This document shows positions 1 to 10,196 of a stretch of 41,009 nucleotides of DNA, one piece after another. A program made the position numbers and the translations under genes. Under the pieces are notes generated by a model that saw only the letters and a list, made by a program, of their open reading frames with translations, ran no database searches and was not told where the DNA came from. This DNA is from an uncultured Prevotellaceae bacterium (GTDB taxonomy: Bacteria; Bacteroidota; Bacteroidia; Bacteroidales; Bacteroidaceae). Location: the NCBI GenBank assembly GCA_902769805.1, contig CACXQL010000036.1, positions 1 through 41,009 on the forward strand. Direction: 5' to 3'. Each line of letters starts with the position of its first letter. Position 1 is the stretch's first letter.

Positions 1-2074
1 AGAAAAGTATGGAACGACTGGAAGGAGGACGAGAAGAAGCATCAGGAAGAAAACCTCGCCGCCATCCGCCAATATCCCATTACAAAGACACAACCCCTGA
101 CCAAAGAACCGCTGGGGTCTGTGTCACCCTTCGTCTATGACCCTGCCACCCAAAAGGCCTATGCCGCCATGAATGCCCCTGGTGACTTTGCACACATGAC
201 GGAGATCGACCTGCAGACGGGCGAGCAGAAGCGGCTGAACGACATCTACGGCATCCAGCTCTATGACCCTGCTTACGTAGCACTTGACCGTAAGGGTCAG
301 CGACTCATCTATACAACGAACAATTCGAAGATGCGTGGTTTGGAAATCTATGATATCCGACAGAAGAAGGTGGTGAAGAAAAAGAAGTACCAGCGCATCG
401 GCAATATCGTGTATGACAACACCCACGACTGTCTCTACGGCCTGTTCTCCAATGGCGGTACACAGTCGATTGTGCGTCTGGACCGCGATTTGGAGAATCC
501 GGAAGTCATCTATGCCTTCCCGTTTGGTGTCAGCGTGTTCGACGCAGATATCAGTCACGACGGCAAATGGCTGTCGTTCACCAGTCAGGGCGACAACGGC
601 GAGCACACACTTTTGCTGTTCAACACAGAAGAACTGGCGAAGGCCATCTTCAAGCCTGTGAAACTGATTACATGGAAAGACAGCAACTTAGGACAGTTCC
701 GCTTCTCGCTCGATGACAAGTATCTGATAGGCAGTTCCTACTATACGGGTGTCTCCAACCTCTGGCAGATTAACATAGAGACACGCGAGATGGAGATGCT
801 CACCAATACCGACATCGGCCTCTTTGCACCATTGGAGATTACACCGGGGCAGTTGCTGGCGCTCCAGTTCAAGCGCGACGGACTGCAGCCCGTCTTGCTC
901 TCCCGTGAGGTGGTGAAAGATGCCAATGCCGTGAACCTCTATGGGCAGCTCGCCTATGAGAATAACAAGGAGGCGTTGGAACAGGTTGGTCTTCTCAGAG
1001 ACTCGCTGCCCAGAAAGAACTTCGGCGATGTGTATAACAACATCACGCCTTACAACGTTTTTAAAGAAATGAAGTTTGCCGGGGCCTATCCTATCATCAG
1101 CGGTTTCACCGATGCCAGAGCATGGAATCACATGACCCCCGTGTTAGGCTACCGCTTCAACGTGAACGACCCCGTAGGACTGAGCAGCATGAAACTGTCA
1201 GTCGGTCTCTCCCCATGGAGTAATAACGCCTGGAAGAACAAATTCCATGTTGACTTCGATTGGAAATACTATTTCTGGAGTCTTAAGGCCGCATGGAACC
1301 ACATGGACTTCTACGACCTCTTCGGTCCGATGCGAAAAGGGTTATGTGGTGCAGTTGACCTACGACAACATCAATTCTTTAGTTACACCGTATAGCAAAT
1401 CATGGGGCTTCTCGGTGGCAGCCTACGGTGATATGGATGCACTGCCCTTGTATCAGGAGGTTGAGGTGCAAGATGTCAGGTCGATGCAGACTGCGTCGAT
1501 TTATGGGAAGTGGTCAAAGACCCGCACCTCATTGGGTGGTGTGATGAAAGAGCAAGGCTATGAGTTAGGCATTGAAGGCTACGGCTATCTGGCTGGCGGA
1601 CGGTTTTATCCCTCTGTAGAGGCTTCAGGTAACTTCGGCACCCTGGTGCCCTTTGACAGAAACACCTCGTTCTGGCTCCGTACGGCAGCAGGTGACCATA
1701 GGGATGCCTTCCAATATCGTACGACCTTGGCGATGCCTGGTGCTGCCATCGATGCCATCCCGGCACACTCCTTTGCCAAGGCGACGGCAGAGCTCAACCT
1801 GCGCCCGCTCCGCCTTAATAACTTCGGTGCCCTGTTCTGCTATCCGACGTGGATCCAGTGCTCGTTCTTCGGGACGGGGCTCTCCGTCTGGAATCCCAAC
1901 TCATCTCACAAGATGTATTACAGCACAGGTATCCAGCTGACTACTGAACTGGTGTTCCTGAATTATCTCAAGACGACGTTGTCTATCGGCTACGGTCATC
2001 TGTTTGCACCATCGGGATTCGATGGTGGAAGGCGTGGCAATAATGAATTCATGATTTCACTCAAACTGTTATAA
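1..2074 (+). pseudogene. Beta-propeller / outer-membrane barrel protein, 5'-truncated by the window edge and frameshifted
   Basis: The reading frame is open from base 1, so the true start lies outside the window. Frame 1 runs to a stop at 1395. The same protein continues in frame 2 to the stop at 2072-2074, with the switch at the AAAAGGG run at 1335-1341. Removing one A gives a smooth join (MRK then GYVVQL). The first ~300 visible residues look like TolB/DPP-IV-type propeller blades (repeats such as DISHDGKWLSF and RFSLDDKYLI). The second half, rich in alternating aromatic and polar strands (KYYFWSLKAAWNH, DLFGP), looks like an outer-membrane beta-barrel. A periplasmic or surface location is inferred. 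The residues before the propeller could be the end of a missing N-terminal domain, perhaps a peptidase, but I cannot see it. It could be a true pseudogene or a one-base sequencing error. The stop overlaps the start of the next gene (TAATG). Confidence 0.6.
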
Positions 2075-3156
2075 TGTTATTCGTCGCTGCTCTCCTCCCC
2101 GTTGTCATCTACATCTTTGTCGTCTATCAGATCGACAACTTCTCGCTCATCAGCGTGAAGCGCCTCCTCCTATTGATTCTAAGTGGTATGCTGACAGCGT
2201 TGGCCTGTTTCGCCCTGTTCCAATTGACAGGAAAGATTATTTCCGAGAGTCAGTCGGATTCCGTCAACCCCATCATAGAAGAGATTGTCAAAGCCGTCCC
2301 GCTTCTTTGGTTGGCCAGCCGCAAGAAAATCGTGTTCTTCATCGACAGCGTCATCTGCGGTGCAGCCGTGTTCTTCATCGACAGCGTCATCTGCGGTGCA
2401 GCCGTTGGTGGCGGATTTTCCATTCTTGAGAACATCTTCTACCTGTTGTGGGGCAACGAAATGGGTATAGGTACCGTTCTTTTCCGAGGTCTCGAGGTGG
2501 CCCTTGTCCACATGGGTTGCAGTGCCATTGTCGCTGCCGGACTCATGCTGATAGTTCGTATGATTGAATATTCCCGTTCCCGATCTGGCATCAAAAAGAG
2601 CGATATTGCAATGTCTGTATTCCTGTTATCGGAAGCACCTGTGCTGCACGTGTTCCACAATACCTTCCATTTCAATCCCCTCGTGCAGTTCTTTTTCGTT
2701 ATTGGCACGATAGGAGGCCTATTGGTTTGGATATACTTCTACGATGTCGGAATGATCCATAGCTGGCTTGACACAGGACTCGACAAACAGTTAAGCCTGC
2801 TTGACTCCATCAAGAAGGGGCATCTGGACAACACCCCTACCGGCAATTTCCTTGAGTCGGTCAAAAACGTTTTCCCGCCAGAGGATTTTTTCGATATTAT
2901 CTGTTATGTACAACTACATGTTGAACTATCTGTAGCATCAAGGAGTCGGGTTATGATCCGCGAATCGGGTTTGGAGAGCGAACTTCCCCTGACAGACGAG
3001 ATGAAGGAGATGATCCTTTCCCAGTACAAAGAGTATAAACTTCTTGAGAAAAGACTTGGCAATGCCGCCAGAATGACTATCGCACCTATCGTGAAGTATG
3101 ATCCGGCTGAATATAAGGCTCTCGAAGACCTTCGGACTGAATGCAGGAAGAATTGA
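2074..3156 (+). CDS. PrsW-like intramembrane metalloprotease with an internal 12-residue duplication
   Basis: A 360-residue polytopic membrane protein. It carries the PrsW-family signatures: NPIIEEIVKA (EExxK) near residue 70, FSILENIFY (ENxxY) near residue 120, LVHMG near residue 148 and HVFHNTFHF near residue 195. PrsW proteases cut membrane-bound regulators such as anti-sigma factors; the substrate here is unknown. About 100 C-terminal residues after the last helix are soluble and helical, and I do not recognise them. Between the first two motifs the segment VFFIDSVICGAA occurs twice in a row, from a perfect 36-bp tandem duplication (2332-2367, 2368-2403). This lengthens a membrane helix in the catalytic core and may inactivate the enzyme. 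The ATG overlaps the stop of the preceding gene, suggesting translational coupling. Confidence 0.7.
   Translation: MLFVAALLPVVIYIFVVYQIDNFSLISVKRLLLLILSGMLTALACFALFQLTGKIISESQSDSVNPIIEEIVKAVPLLWLASRKKIVFFIDSVICGAAVFFIDSVICGAAVGGGFSILENIFYLLWGNEMGIGTVLFRGLEVALVHMGCSAIVAAGLMLIVRMIEYSRSRSGIKKSDIAMSVFLLSEAPVLHVFHNTFHFNPLVQFFFVIGTIGGLLVWIYFYDVGMIHSWLDTGLDKQLSLLDSIKKGHLDNTPTGNFLESVKNVFPPEDFFDIICYVQLHVELSVASRSRVMIRESGLESELPLTDEMKEMILSQYKEYKLLEKRLGNAARMTIAPIVKYDPAEYKALEDLRTECRKN
2332..2403 (+). repeat. Perfect 36-bp tandem duplication inside the PrsW-like gene
   Basis: The 36 bases at 2332-2367 (starting GTGTTCTTCATCGACAGC) are repeated without a mismatch at 2368-2403. The length is a multiple of three, so the frame is kept and 12 residues are added. 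Confidence 0.95.
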
Positions 3157-3206
3157 TATGACAGGAAACCTTTTCGTTTTGTTTTATTTCATCTTATCTT
3201 GGGAGT

Positions 3207-3415
3207 AGATGCTTCCTAATGGGGGAAGGAGGCGTTATAACAAGGGGAAAGGCAGGCACTATCAGGGTGAAAGTGGCGTTGTTGTCGGTATAGCGGCGGA
3301 CGGTGCTGTTATTAGCAGCGGGCGCTGCTAATAACGACAGCGGCCGCTGTCAAAGTCAGCAGCACTCGCTGCTGACCTAAGAGACAGTCAGGTATAGGGC
3401 AGTCGAAAGGAGGCA
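3207..3415 (-). repeat. Dispersed multi-hairpin repeat, copy 1
   Basis: About 209 bp that match the reverse complement of 34522-34730 at high identity with only scattered substitutions. It contains three consecutive strong palindromes: a 12-bp stem with a 4-base loop at 3308-3335 (GTTATTAGCAGC arms), a perfect 16-base palindrome at 3336-3351 (GACAGCGGCCGCTGTC), and a 9-bp stem at 3355-3376 (GTCAGCAGC arms). All stems share the CAGC/GCTG core. No ORF of note, no terminal inverted repeats and no transposase are seen. It may be a nonautonomous intergenic element or encode a structured RNA. Confidence 0.85.
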
Positions 3416-3611
3416 TTGGAATAAATTCCAACAGCAAAGGTACTATATGTAATTGAGAAATTAATCAAAATCTTACAGATATTCAATTTTTATTATTACT
3501 TTTGCAAAAACTGATATTCGTCATAGAAGGAAAGTAATAATAAAGAATCTGAGAAAACATCGTGTCGAAGGTGTCTGTTTGGTATAAGCTAAGACGGGTT
3601 ATAAGGAATAA

Positions 3612-3767
3612 TCTTCCAATAACCATTGTCATCTCGAACAGTGTACCGCCCTGTGTCCAAAGGATATTCTGACGAGAGTCACAGATGCTGTTCACAACTA
3701 TGTGATGGATGCTGAGCAGAGTGATGACCTTACATTGCTGGCAATTCATTATACCCCTTCTGTGTAA
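3612..3767 (+). pseudogene. C-terminal remnant of a SpoIIE/PP2C-type serine phosphatase gene
   Basis: The frame read from 3660 to the TAA at 3765-3767 gives KDILTRVTDAVHNYV followed by DAEQSDDLTLLAIHY. The AEQSDD(I/L)T motif followed by a hydrophobic strand is the conserved C-terminal metal-site end of SpoIIE/PP2C-like phosphatases in Bacteroidetes, where it follows a helix with a V..F or V..Y pattern. Upstream, the frame is open only to the stop at 3609-3611 and that stretch does not resemble the family, so the rest of the gene is deleted or decayed. No catalytic N-terminal part is present. Confidence 0.6.
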
Positions 3768-3813
3768 AATGTGTATCTTTGTAAAAAGACAAGTTCATCA
3801 TAATAAGAAGCTT

Positions 3814-4872
3814 ATGAAGAAGTTATTAATGACAGCGGCGATGATCGCTGTGAGTGTGGGGCAGATGAATGCCCAGACAACTCAAAGGCAAGTAGTGGAA
3901 GAAGGCGGCACAGGCCCCTTCAAGTCGGAAGTGGTGGGCGATGCCTCTTGTACCGGCTTTACAGTGTATCGTCCTCAGAACCTGAAGGAAATAGTGGCGC
4001 AGCAGGGTGTCCTGCCTGTGATTGTCTATGCCAACGGAGCCTGTTTCAACAACAATGTGGAGATGCGCCTGTTGCTGAGCGAGGTAGCATCCTACGGTTA
4101 TGTGGCTGCAGCCATCGGTCCGTATGACGAAGCGGATGTGATGGCACAGTGGAGAGGTGTTCTGAAGTCGGCTTATCCTGAAACAAAAGGAGAGGTGATC
4201 ATGGCTAATGGTGAGAAAATCCTGCCACTAACAGCTGAAGAGCGGAAGGCTCGTGACGAGCAACAGGCAAAACAGAGAGAGGAGGCTGCCAAGAATGCCA
4301 AGAAAGGTAAGAAGCAAAGTCAGCCTGCGGCTCCAGTCTTCAGGACCTATCCGAAGATGTTGTTGGAGGTGCTCGACTGGTTGACGGAGCAGAATGCCAC
4401 CCAAGGCTCAGAGTACTACCACTGTCTTGACCTCGACCATGTGGCGGCAATGGGTCAGTCGTGCGGAGGTGCACAGGTGTTGGCTGTTGCCTACGACCCA
4501 CGTATCAAGACCTGTGTGATGCTGAACACAGGTATCGGAGATATGGAAATGATGGGAGCGACGAAGGAGTCTCTCAAGAACCTTCATACTCCGATGTTCT
4601 ATATGATTGGGGGTCCTGGCGATATTGCGTATGCCAATGCACAGAAAGACTATGAGCGTATAGCTGATAATATCCCTGTGGTGATGCTGAACTCCAAGGA
4701 CGGCCATAGTGGTACCTATTACGAGAAATATGGCGGTAACTATGCAAAGGCAGTAGTGAAATGGCTCGACTGGCAGTTGAAAGGCAAGGTTGGTCAGTCT
4801 GCCCTCTTCCTTGACGATGAGTATCTGAAGATGAAATTCCCCGACTGGCAAGGTGTTCGGAAGAATTTCTGA
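3814..4872 (+). CDS. Secreted alpha/beta hydrolase, probable esterase
   Basis: A 352-residue protein. The frame is open further upstream, but the ATG at 3814 begins a clean signal peptide (MKKLLMTAAMIAVSVG..MNA then Q). An alpha/beta hydrolase fold is indicated by VIVYANGACFNN (oxyanion strand, near residue 70), the nucleophile elbow GQSCGG (Ser216), an Asp in GGPGD (D270) and a His in DGHSGT (H298). Residues 141-172 form a Lys/Glu/Gln-rich, probably helical insertion that is not part of the fold core. The substrate cannot be read from sequence. The adjoining CE1 esterase and GH10 xylanase suggest a role in removing acyl groups from plant polysaccharide, which is inference. A bidirectional terminator follows, and the next gene is convergent. 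Confidence 0.75.
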   Translation: MKKLLMTAAMIAVSVGQMNAQTTQRQVVEEGGTGPFKSEVVGDASCTGFTVYRPQNLKEIVAQQGVLPVIVYANGACFNNNVEMRLLLSEVASYGYVAAAIGPYDEADVMAQWRGVLKSAYPETKGEVIMANGEKILPLTAEERKARDEQQAKQREEAAKNAKKGKKQSQPAAPVFRTYPKMLLEVLDWLTEQNATQGSEYYHCLDLDHVAAMGQSCGGAQVLAVAYDPRIKTCVMLNTGIGDMEMMGATKESLKNLHTPMFYMIGGPGDIAYANAQKDYERIADNIPVVMLNSKDGHSGTYYEKYGGNYAKAVVKWLDWQLKGKVGQSALFLDDEYLKMKFPDWQGVRKNF

Positions 4873-4879
4873 ATATAAA

Positions 4880-4926
4880 AGAACAGCGTGAGTAAAACAA
4901 GATTACTCACGCTGTTTCTTTTTTGT
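4880..4926. terminator. Bidirectional rho-independent terminator
   Basis: A 14-bp perfect stem (AACAGCGTGAGTAA at 4882-4895 with its complement at 4903-4916) with a 7-base loop. It is followed by a T-rich run on the + strand (4914-4926) and a T-rich run on the - strand (4876-4881). It separates the convergent hydrolase and CE1 esterase genes. Confidence 0.9.
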
Positions 4927-6303
<1,377 letters not shown>

Positions 6304-6339
6304 TTATAGAAGATTAACATTTGCCGACTGTATATATAT

Positions 6340-6372
6340 AAAAAAGGTGAGACTTCTGATGAAGCCCCACCT
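6340..6372 (-). terminator. Rho-independent terminator of the GH10 xylanase gene
   Basis: On the - strand a 12-bp stem including two G-T pairs (arms AGGTGGGGCTTC and GAAGTCTCACCT, loop ATCA) is followed directly by six T. It lies 21 bases beyond the xylanase stop. The remaining bases up to 6225, including a short TA repeat at 6331-6340, form the 5' region of the CE1 gene. Confidence 0.85.
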
Positions 6373-6392
6373 CCTTCTTTGGTTTGTCAGTT

Positions 6393-9068
6393 CTATTTGT
6401 TCACGAACTTCTTACCGTTCATGATGATGATACCCTTGTGGTTGGCATTTGTCTGCTGACCCTTGAGGTTGTAAGCCTTACCAGCCTTCCGGTCAGTCGT
6501 AACCTTGTCAATACCTGTTGAGACTGGCTTCAGCTCAATCTTGTCAATGTTACAGTAGGGACCAGAAATTTTAATACGGAAAATCTGTGGACCTGCTTCA
6601 AGTTTCATAGAAAGAGTACCGGTAAATGTTTTGTATGTACTCCAACTACCTGTATTTCCTACAACAACCTTACAAAGTTGAGTAAAACGCCCATTATTAA
6701 CAAGGCTCAAGGTAAAGCCTGTGTTGTCATTTCCTGAAGAAGCTGTAGCAATATAATCGTACTCACCAGCTTCTTTGACGTCAACACTATATTCAAGCCA
6801 TTCCTCATTTGAAGATGTGTATCCAATAGCATATCCATCGTTACCTCTCACGATGTCAACACCCTCGTTGTCAGAACGGTAGTTGACGTTGCCTTCATCA
6901 ACGTCGTCGGAGTCATGGAAGGACAAACCATCACCACCCTGGTCAAAGTTCTCTGCCTCGATAATACCAGGAAGAGTGATGGCATCGCCTCCGTAAGGAG
7001 TACGCTTGCCCTTGACATCGATGGTATATTGGGCTATTTTTGACTCTTTGCCGTCAACATCGGTAGCAATAGCCGAGATGACCTTAGTGCCTCTGGTGGT
7101 AGGCGCGTAGTTGAACTGGTAGGGTGCCTCCGTCAATGTTGTCAGGTACATACCGTTTTCGTAGATCTTCACGTTGGAAATGCTACTGCTTGTAGAGGTG
7201 GCATTAACGGTAATCTGTGTGCTGTTGTCAACAACAATCGTCTTCTCCTCAGCCGTAACAGCAATCTTCATTGCTTTGTCAATCTCCAGGGGAGTGAAGG
7301 TGATCTTGTCGATACTCATCTCACCTTCGTCAATATGTAAGGTGAATATCTGGTTGCCAGCCTGTAAAGGTCTGGTCATTCTGATATGAACGGTCTCGAA
7401 GTTATCGGCTTTGCCAGTCTTGGGAATCCTGATGATGTCTGCGATAAAGTTCATGTTGCCTAACGTATTCTCTGCAAAATGGATTAAGCCTCCCTTTTCA
7501 GCAGCGACATCAATGTCAATGGAATAGAGACCAGCTTCTTTCACGTCAACGCTATAGTCCAGCCATTCGTCTGTCTTGGCAGAACCAATGGCATAGCCGT
7601 CACCAGTCTTTATGATATCCACGCCGGGTGCATCGGGGCGATAGTCTGCGTCTCCACTGTTCCTGCTGTCGGAATCATGGTATGCAACATCCTTGGCACC
7701 CTGGTCAAAGTTCTCTGCCTCGATAATACCAGGCACCTCTGCCCTCTTTCCTTGGAAGGCAGTATGGGGTGTGTTGTCTGACAATACCGTCACCCTGGAA
7801 AGGCGCTCAAAGGTTGCTCCATCCGTAGTGGTAACCACTGCCTTCAGTGTCTTTATACCTGCAGTCGTGGGGATGTATTCTGTCTTGTAGGGTGCCTCCG
7901 TCATCGTCGCGATAAGGTCGCTTCCTGCATATAGTTCCACCTTCTCGATAGTCTTTGTCTTCATACTGGCACGTACCAGGATAGGCAGCTTGTCTTCCTT
8001 GGCAACCTTCAGGGCAGCGGGCTTGATATAGATGGATGCTTCCTTTACCATGCCAGGGAAAGGACTCTTGGCATTCTTGGCAGCATCAGTTGCCATATAC
8101 TCACGCAGCCACGTCAGGGCAGGGCGTTCTTTGCCGTCCCTGATAAGACCGGAGTTTCCATCGGTGGTCCATGTGGAACCATAAATCCAGCCCCACAGGG
8201 TGACACCTGCGCAGTTGTCTCTCTCCCAGAAAAGAGGAATAAGATTCTTATATTGTGTCAGCTGCTTTTGGTCATCGCTTGTTCCGATGTCATACTCAGT
8301 ACTGTACATAGGCATTTTAAGCTCATTGTCAAGTCTTGTCAATGCACTTTCGCAGGTACTCTTGCTGATATCTGTTAGTTCGTGACATTGCAATCCATAG
8401 GCATCAATCGGAGCTCCTGCATTACGCAGACAAGTGACAAGGTCAATATATTGATTAATTTGCCATTGGATAGAATTGTAGTCATTATAAATCAGAATAG
8501 CATCAGGCCAGCGCTCATAAGCCATTTCAAAAGCCCTGATAAGCCAGTCGTAGCCAGTCTTACCCTTACCGCCTAAAGATTCTCTCATCATTGGGTTGCC
8601 TGGTTGGTGTGGATTACTTGCATCTGACCATACTGCCTCATTCACCACATCAATCAAGGGGAGGTTGGGATAATGCCCCTTCACTGCGTCAAACCATGTC
8701 ACAATAGCCTGATAGCGTTCCTCTGCTGGTAAGTTTGGAAGCCAGTCAGGATACTGAGCTCCCCAGATCAGTGCATGGAACTTATGGGTAAAGCCCCATT
8801 GCTTGGCATAGTTGAATGCTTTGTCAGCTCCACCCCAGTTGAAATTATTCCGGTTACCTTGGACAGAACCCCATTTAGAGGCATTCTCTGGTGTAACCTG
8901 ATTCCAGAACTCATGATAAATGCGACCATTGGTGTTCATGTCGTTGTTCCAACCCGTAGTAATGTTCCCCAGGAATTTATCCGGGTTTGATGACAATTGC
9001 GCATTTGCCTTCGTTGCGAACAGGCAAACACCCATCAATAAGAAAATCGGTCTAATAAGTTTTTTCAT
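6393..9068 (-). CDS. Secreted multidomain GH10 endo-1,4-beta-xylanase with two CBM6 modules
   Basis: An 891-residue protein with signal peptide MKKLIRPIFLLMGVCLFATKANAQ. The GH10 barrel spans residues ~28-330: substrate-cleft motifs WNQVTPENASKWG and HALIWGAQYPDWL, acid/base Glu144 in DVVNEA, nucleophile Glu258 in STEYDIG. Next come an Ig-like module (~345-430), a CBM6 (~445-590, starting PGIIEAENFDQG), a second Ig-like module (~600-685), a second CBM6 (~690-845, again PGIIEAENFDQG), and a tail of ~40 residues (YNLKGQQ, KGIIIMNGKKFVNK). The tail resembles the C-terminal sorting domain of type IX secretion cargo. It cleaves xylan backbone outside the cell or on its surface. The partner CE1 esterase is downstream on the same strand, and the T9SS operon begins about 190 bp away. 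Both catalytic residues are present, so it should be active. Confidence 0.93.
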   Translation of the reverse strand: MKKLIRPIFLLMGVCLFATKANAQLSSNPDKFLGNITTGWNNDMNTNGRIYHEFWNQVTPENASKWGSVQGNRNNFNWGGADKAFNYAKQWGFTHKFHALIWGAQYPDWLPNLPAEERYQAIVTWFDAVKGHYPNLPLIDVVNEAVWSDASNPHQPGNPMMRESLGGKGKTGYDWLIRAFEMAYERWPDAILIYNDYNSIQWQINQYIDLVTCLRNAGAPIDAYGLQCHELTDISKSTCESALTRLDNELKMPMYSTEYDIGTSDDQKQLTQYKNLIPLFWERDNCAGVTLWGWIYGSTWTTDGNSGLIRDGKERPALTWLREYMATDAAKNAKSPFPGMVKEASIYIKPAALKVAKEDKLPILVRASMKTKTIEKVELYAGSDLIATMTEAPYKTEYIPTTAGIKTLKAVVTTTDGATFERLSRVTVLSDNTPHTAFQGKRAEVPGIIEAENFDQGAKDVAYHDSDSRNSGDADYRPDAPGVDIIKTGDGYAIGSAKTDEWLDYSVDVKEAGLYSIDIDVAAEKGGLIHFAENTLGNMNFIADIIRIPKTGKADNFETVHIRMTRPLQAGNQIFTLHIDEGEMSIDKITFTPLEIDKAMKIAVTAEEKTIVVDNSTQITVNATSTSSSISNVKIYENGMYLTTLTEAPYQFNYAPTTRGTKVISAIATDVDGKESKIAQYTIDVKGKRTPYGGDAITLPGIIEAENFDQGGDGLSFHDSDDVDEGNVNYRSDNEGVDIVRGNDGYAIGYTSSNEEWLEYSVDVKEAGEYDYIATASSGNDNTGFTLSLVNNGRFTQLCKVVVGNTGSWSTYKTFTGTLSMKLEAGPQIFRIKISGPYCNIDKIELKPVSTGIDKVTTDRKAGKAYNLKGQQTNANHKGIIIMNGKKFVNK

Positions 9069-9093
9069 TGTTATAATGCTTTAGAATCTGGGT

Positions 9094-9126
9094 GCAAAGT
9101 TACGAAAAGTCGAGAGCAGAACAAAA
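9094..9126 (-). promoter_or_regulatory. Bacteroidota promoter P1 for the GH10 xylanase
   Basis: Reading the - strand: TTTTG (9126-9122), 19 bases, then TAACTTTGC (9102-9094), a full match to the -33/-7 consensus. The expected start leaves a leader of about 20 bases before the ATG at 9068. Confidence 0.8.
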
Positions 9127-9160
9127 GATTTTAATCTTTTTTATGCCGAGACAGAGTAAG

Positions 9161-9192
9161 TTTCGCCTTCTCTAATGGCAAAGTTACTTTTC
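9161..9192 (+). promoter_or_regulatory. Possible promoter of the T9SS operon
   Basis: TTTC (9161-9164), 20 bases, TACTTTTC (9185-9192), a near match to TTTG/TAnnTTTG, 65 bases before the porP start. It overlaps the divergent P2 promoter of the xylanase. Confidence 0.35.
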
Positions 9193-9209
9193 CACTATCT
9201 ATAACAAAA
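9178..9209 (-). promoter_or_regulatory. Second, upstream promoter P2 pointing at the GH10 xylanase
   Basis: On the - strand TTTTG (9209-9205), 18 bases, TAACTTTGC (9186-9178). The -7 element is identical to that of P1, 84 bp away. A perfect palindrome (AAAAGATTTTAATCTTTT, 9123-9140) lies between the two start sites. Confidence 0.55.
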
Positions 9210-9257
9210 GGGAATACGTTTATAAAATAAATAAAGGATTTCCTGCGTTATATATTC

Positions 9258-10187
9258 GTGAAAAAACGAATACTGACAGGATTGTTGTGTCTGTTGACGA
9301 CCGGTATGATGGCGCAACAGGAAGCTTCTTTTGCTCATTACTGGGCGATGGAGCCTTCTTTCAATCCTGGCGCTGTGGGTAAGGAGTCCCTGATTAACGT
9401 GGTCGGTGCCTATAACATGAGCTTCGCCGGTTTTGAGCATAACCCCCGTACAATGTATGTTGCAGCGGACATGCCTTTGCGTTTGTTAGGGACACTTCAT
9501 GGAATAGGTGTCCAACTGATGAATGACGAGATAGGTCTTTTCACTCATAAGCGGATAGTATTGCAGTATGCGTATAAGTTCAGAATGTTCGGAGGAACGA
9601 TGAGTGTTGGTGCACAGGGTGCCTTGCTGAGTGAAGGGTTTAAAGGCTCGGAGATAGATCCGGAGCAGCCTGACCCTGCTTTTGTTACCACTGATGTGAC
9701 AGGAACGGCCATAGACTTCAGTTTTGGACTCTATTATCAGCATGGCAGCTGGTATGCAGGTGCATCCATGCTCCATGTCACTGCACCGACAGTAGAATTG
9801 GGAGATAAGTCCAATATGGACATCAGTCGGATGTATTATTTGACGGGTGGATACAATATTCGGCTGAGAAATCCGTTTCTAACAATACACCCCACTGTGT
9901 TAGCACGTACCGATGGGGTTGATTATCGGGTGGACATGACGGCAAGGTTGAAATATACCCATGACCGTAAGATGCTATACGGAGGTGTTGGCTATAGTCC
10001 GTCCCATTCAGTGACAGCAATGATTGGCGGAAACTTCCATGGCATCTGTCTGGGATATAGCTATGAGATGTTTACTTCCGGAACAGGACTGGGACATGGG
10101 TGTCATGAGTTGTTTGTCGGTTATCAGACGGAACTGAACCTTTACAAGAAGGGACGTAACCGTCATCAAAGTGTGAGAGTATTATAA
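9258..10187 (+). CDS. porP: PorP/SprF-family type IX secretion outer-membrane protein
   Basis: A 309-residue protein starting at GTG (9258), which opens a signal peptide MKKRILTGLLCLLTTGMMAQ; no ATG start fits. The mature N-terminus QQEASFAHYWAMEPSFNPGAVG is the hallmark of the PorP_SprF family, followed by amphipathic beta-strands of an outer-membrane barrel. In P. gingivalis PorP is encoded just before PorK-L-M-N and belongs to the secretion apparatus; the same order is kept here. It is followed after 9 bp by porK, so co-transcription is likely. Confidence 0.9.
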   Translation: MKKRILTGLLCLLTTGMMAQQEASFAHYWAMEPSFNPGAVGKESLINVVGAYNMSFAGFEHNPRTMYVAADMPLRLLGTLHGIGVQLMNDEIGLFTHKRIVLQYAYKFRMFGGTMSVGAQGALLSEGFKGSEIDPEQPDPAFVTTDVTGTAIDFSFGLYYQHGSWYAGASMLHVTAPTVELGDKSNMDISRMYYLTGGYNIRLRNPFLTIHPTVLARTDGVDYRVDMTARLKYTHDRKMLYGGVGYSPSHSVTAMIGGNFHGICLGYSYEMFTSGTGLGHGCHELFVGYQTELNLYKKGRNRHQSVRVL

Positions 10188-10196
10188 TATAAGGAT

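Larger units (their letters stand above)
3157..3813. other. 657-bp gene-free interval: dispersed repeat, phosphatase remnant, promoter-like boxes
   Basis: There is no intact gene. It contains repeat copy 1 (3207-3415), a TAnnTTTGC box at 3497-3505 (TACTTTTGC, without a clear -33 partner), a SpoIIE/PP2C C-terminal remnant ending at 3767, and a second -7-like box (TATCTTTG, 3774-3781) about 33 bases before the start of the hydrolase gene. The second box is the likelier promoter of that gene, but no TTTG lies at the usual distance from it. Confidence 0.6.

Noticed and set aside
3207-3415. Multi-hairpin region as a CRISPR array
   Set aside because: The palindromes differ from each other and have no regular spacers; the whole block recurs once as a dispersed repeat.
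3483-3749. 88-codon frame on the - strand in the gene-free interval
   Set aside because: It runs opposite a recognisable SpoIIE tail and crosses a + strand promoter-like box; no start context or similarity.
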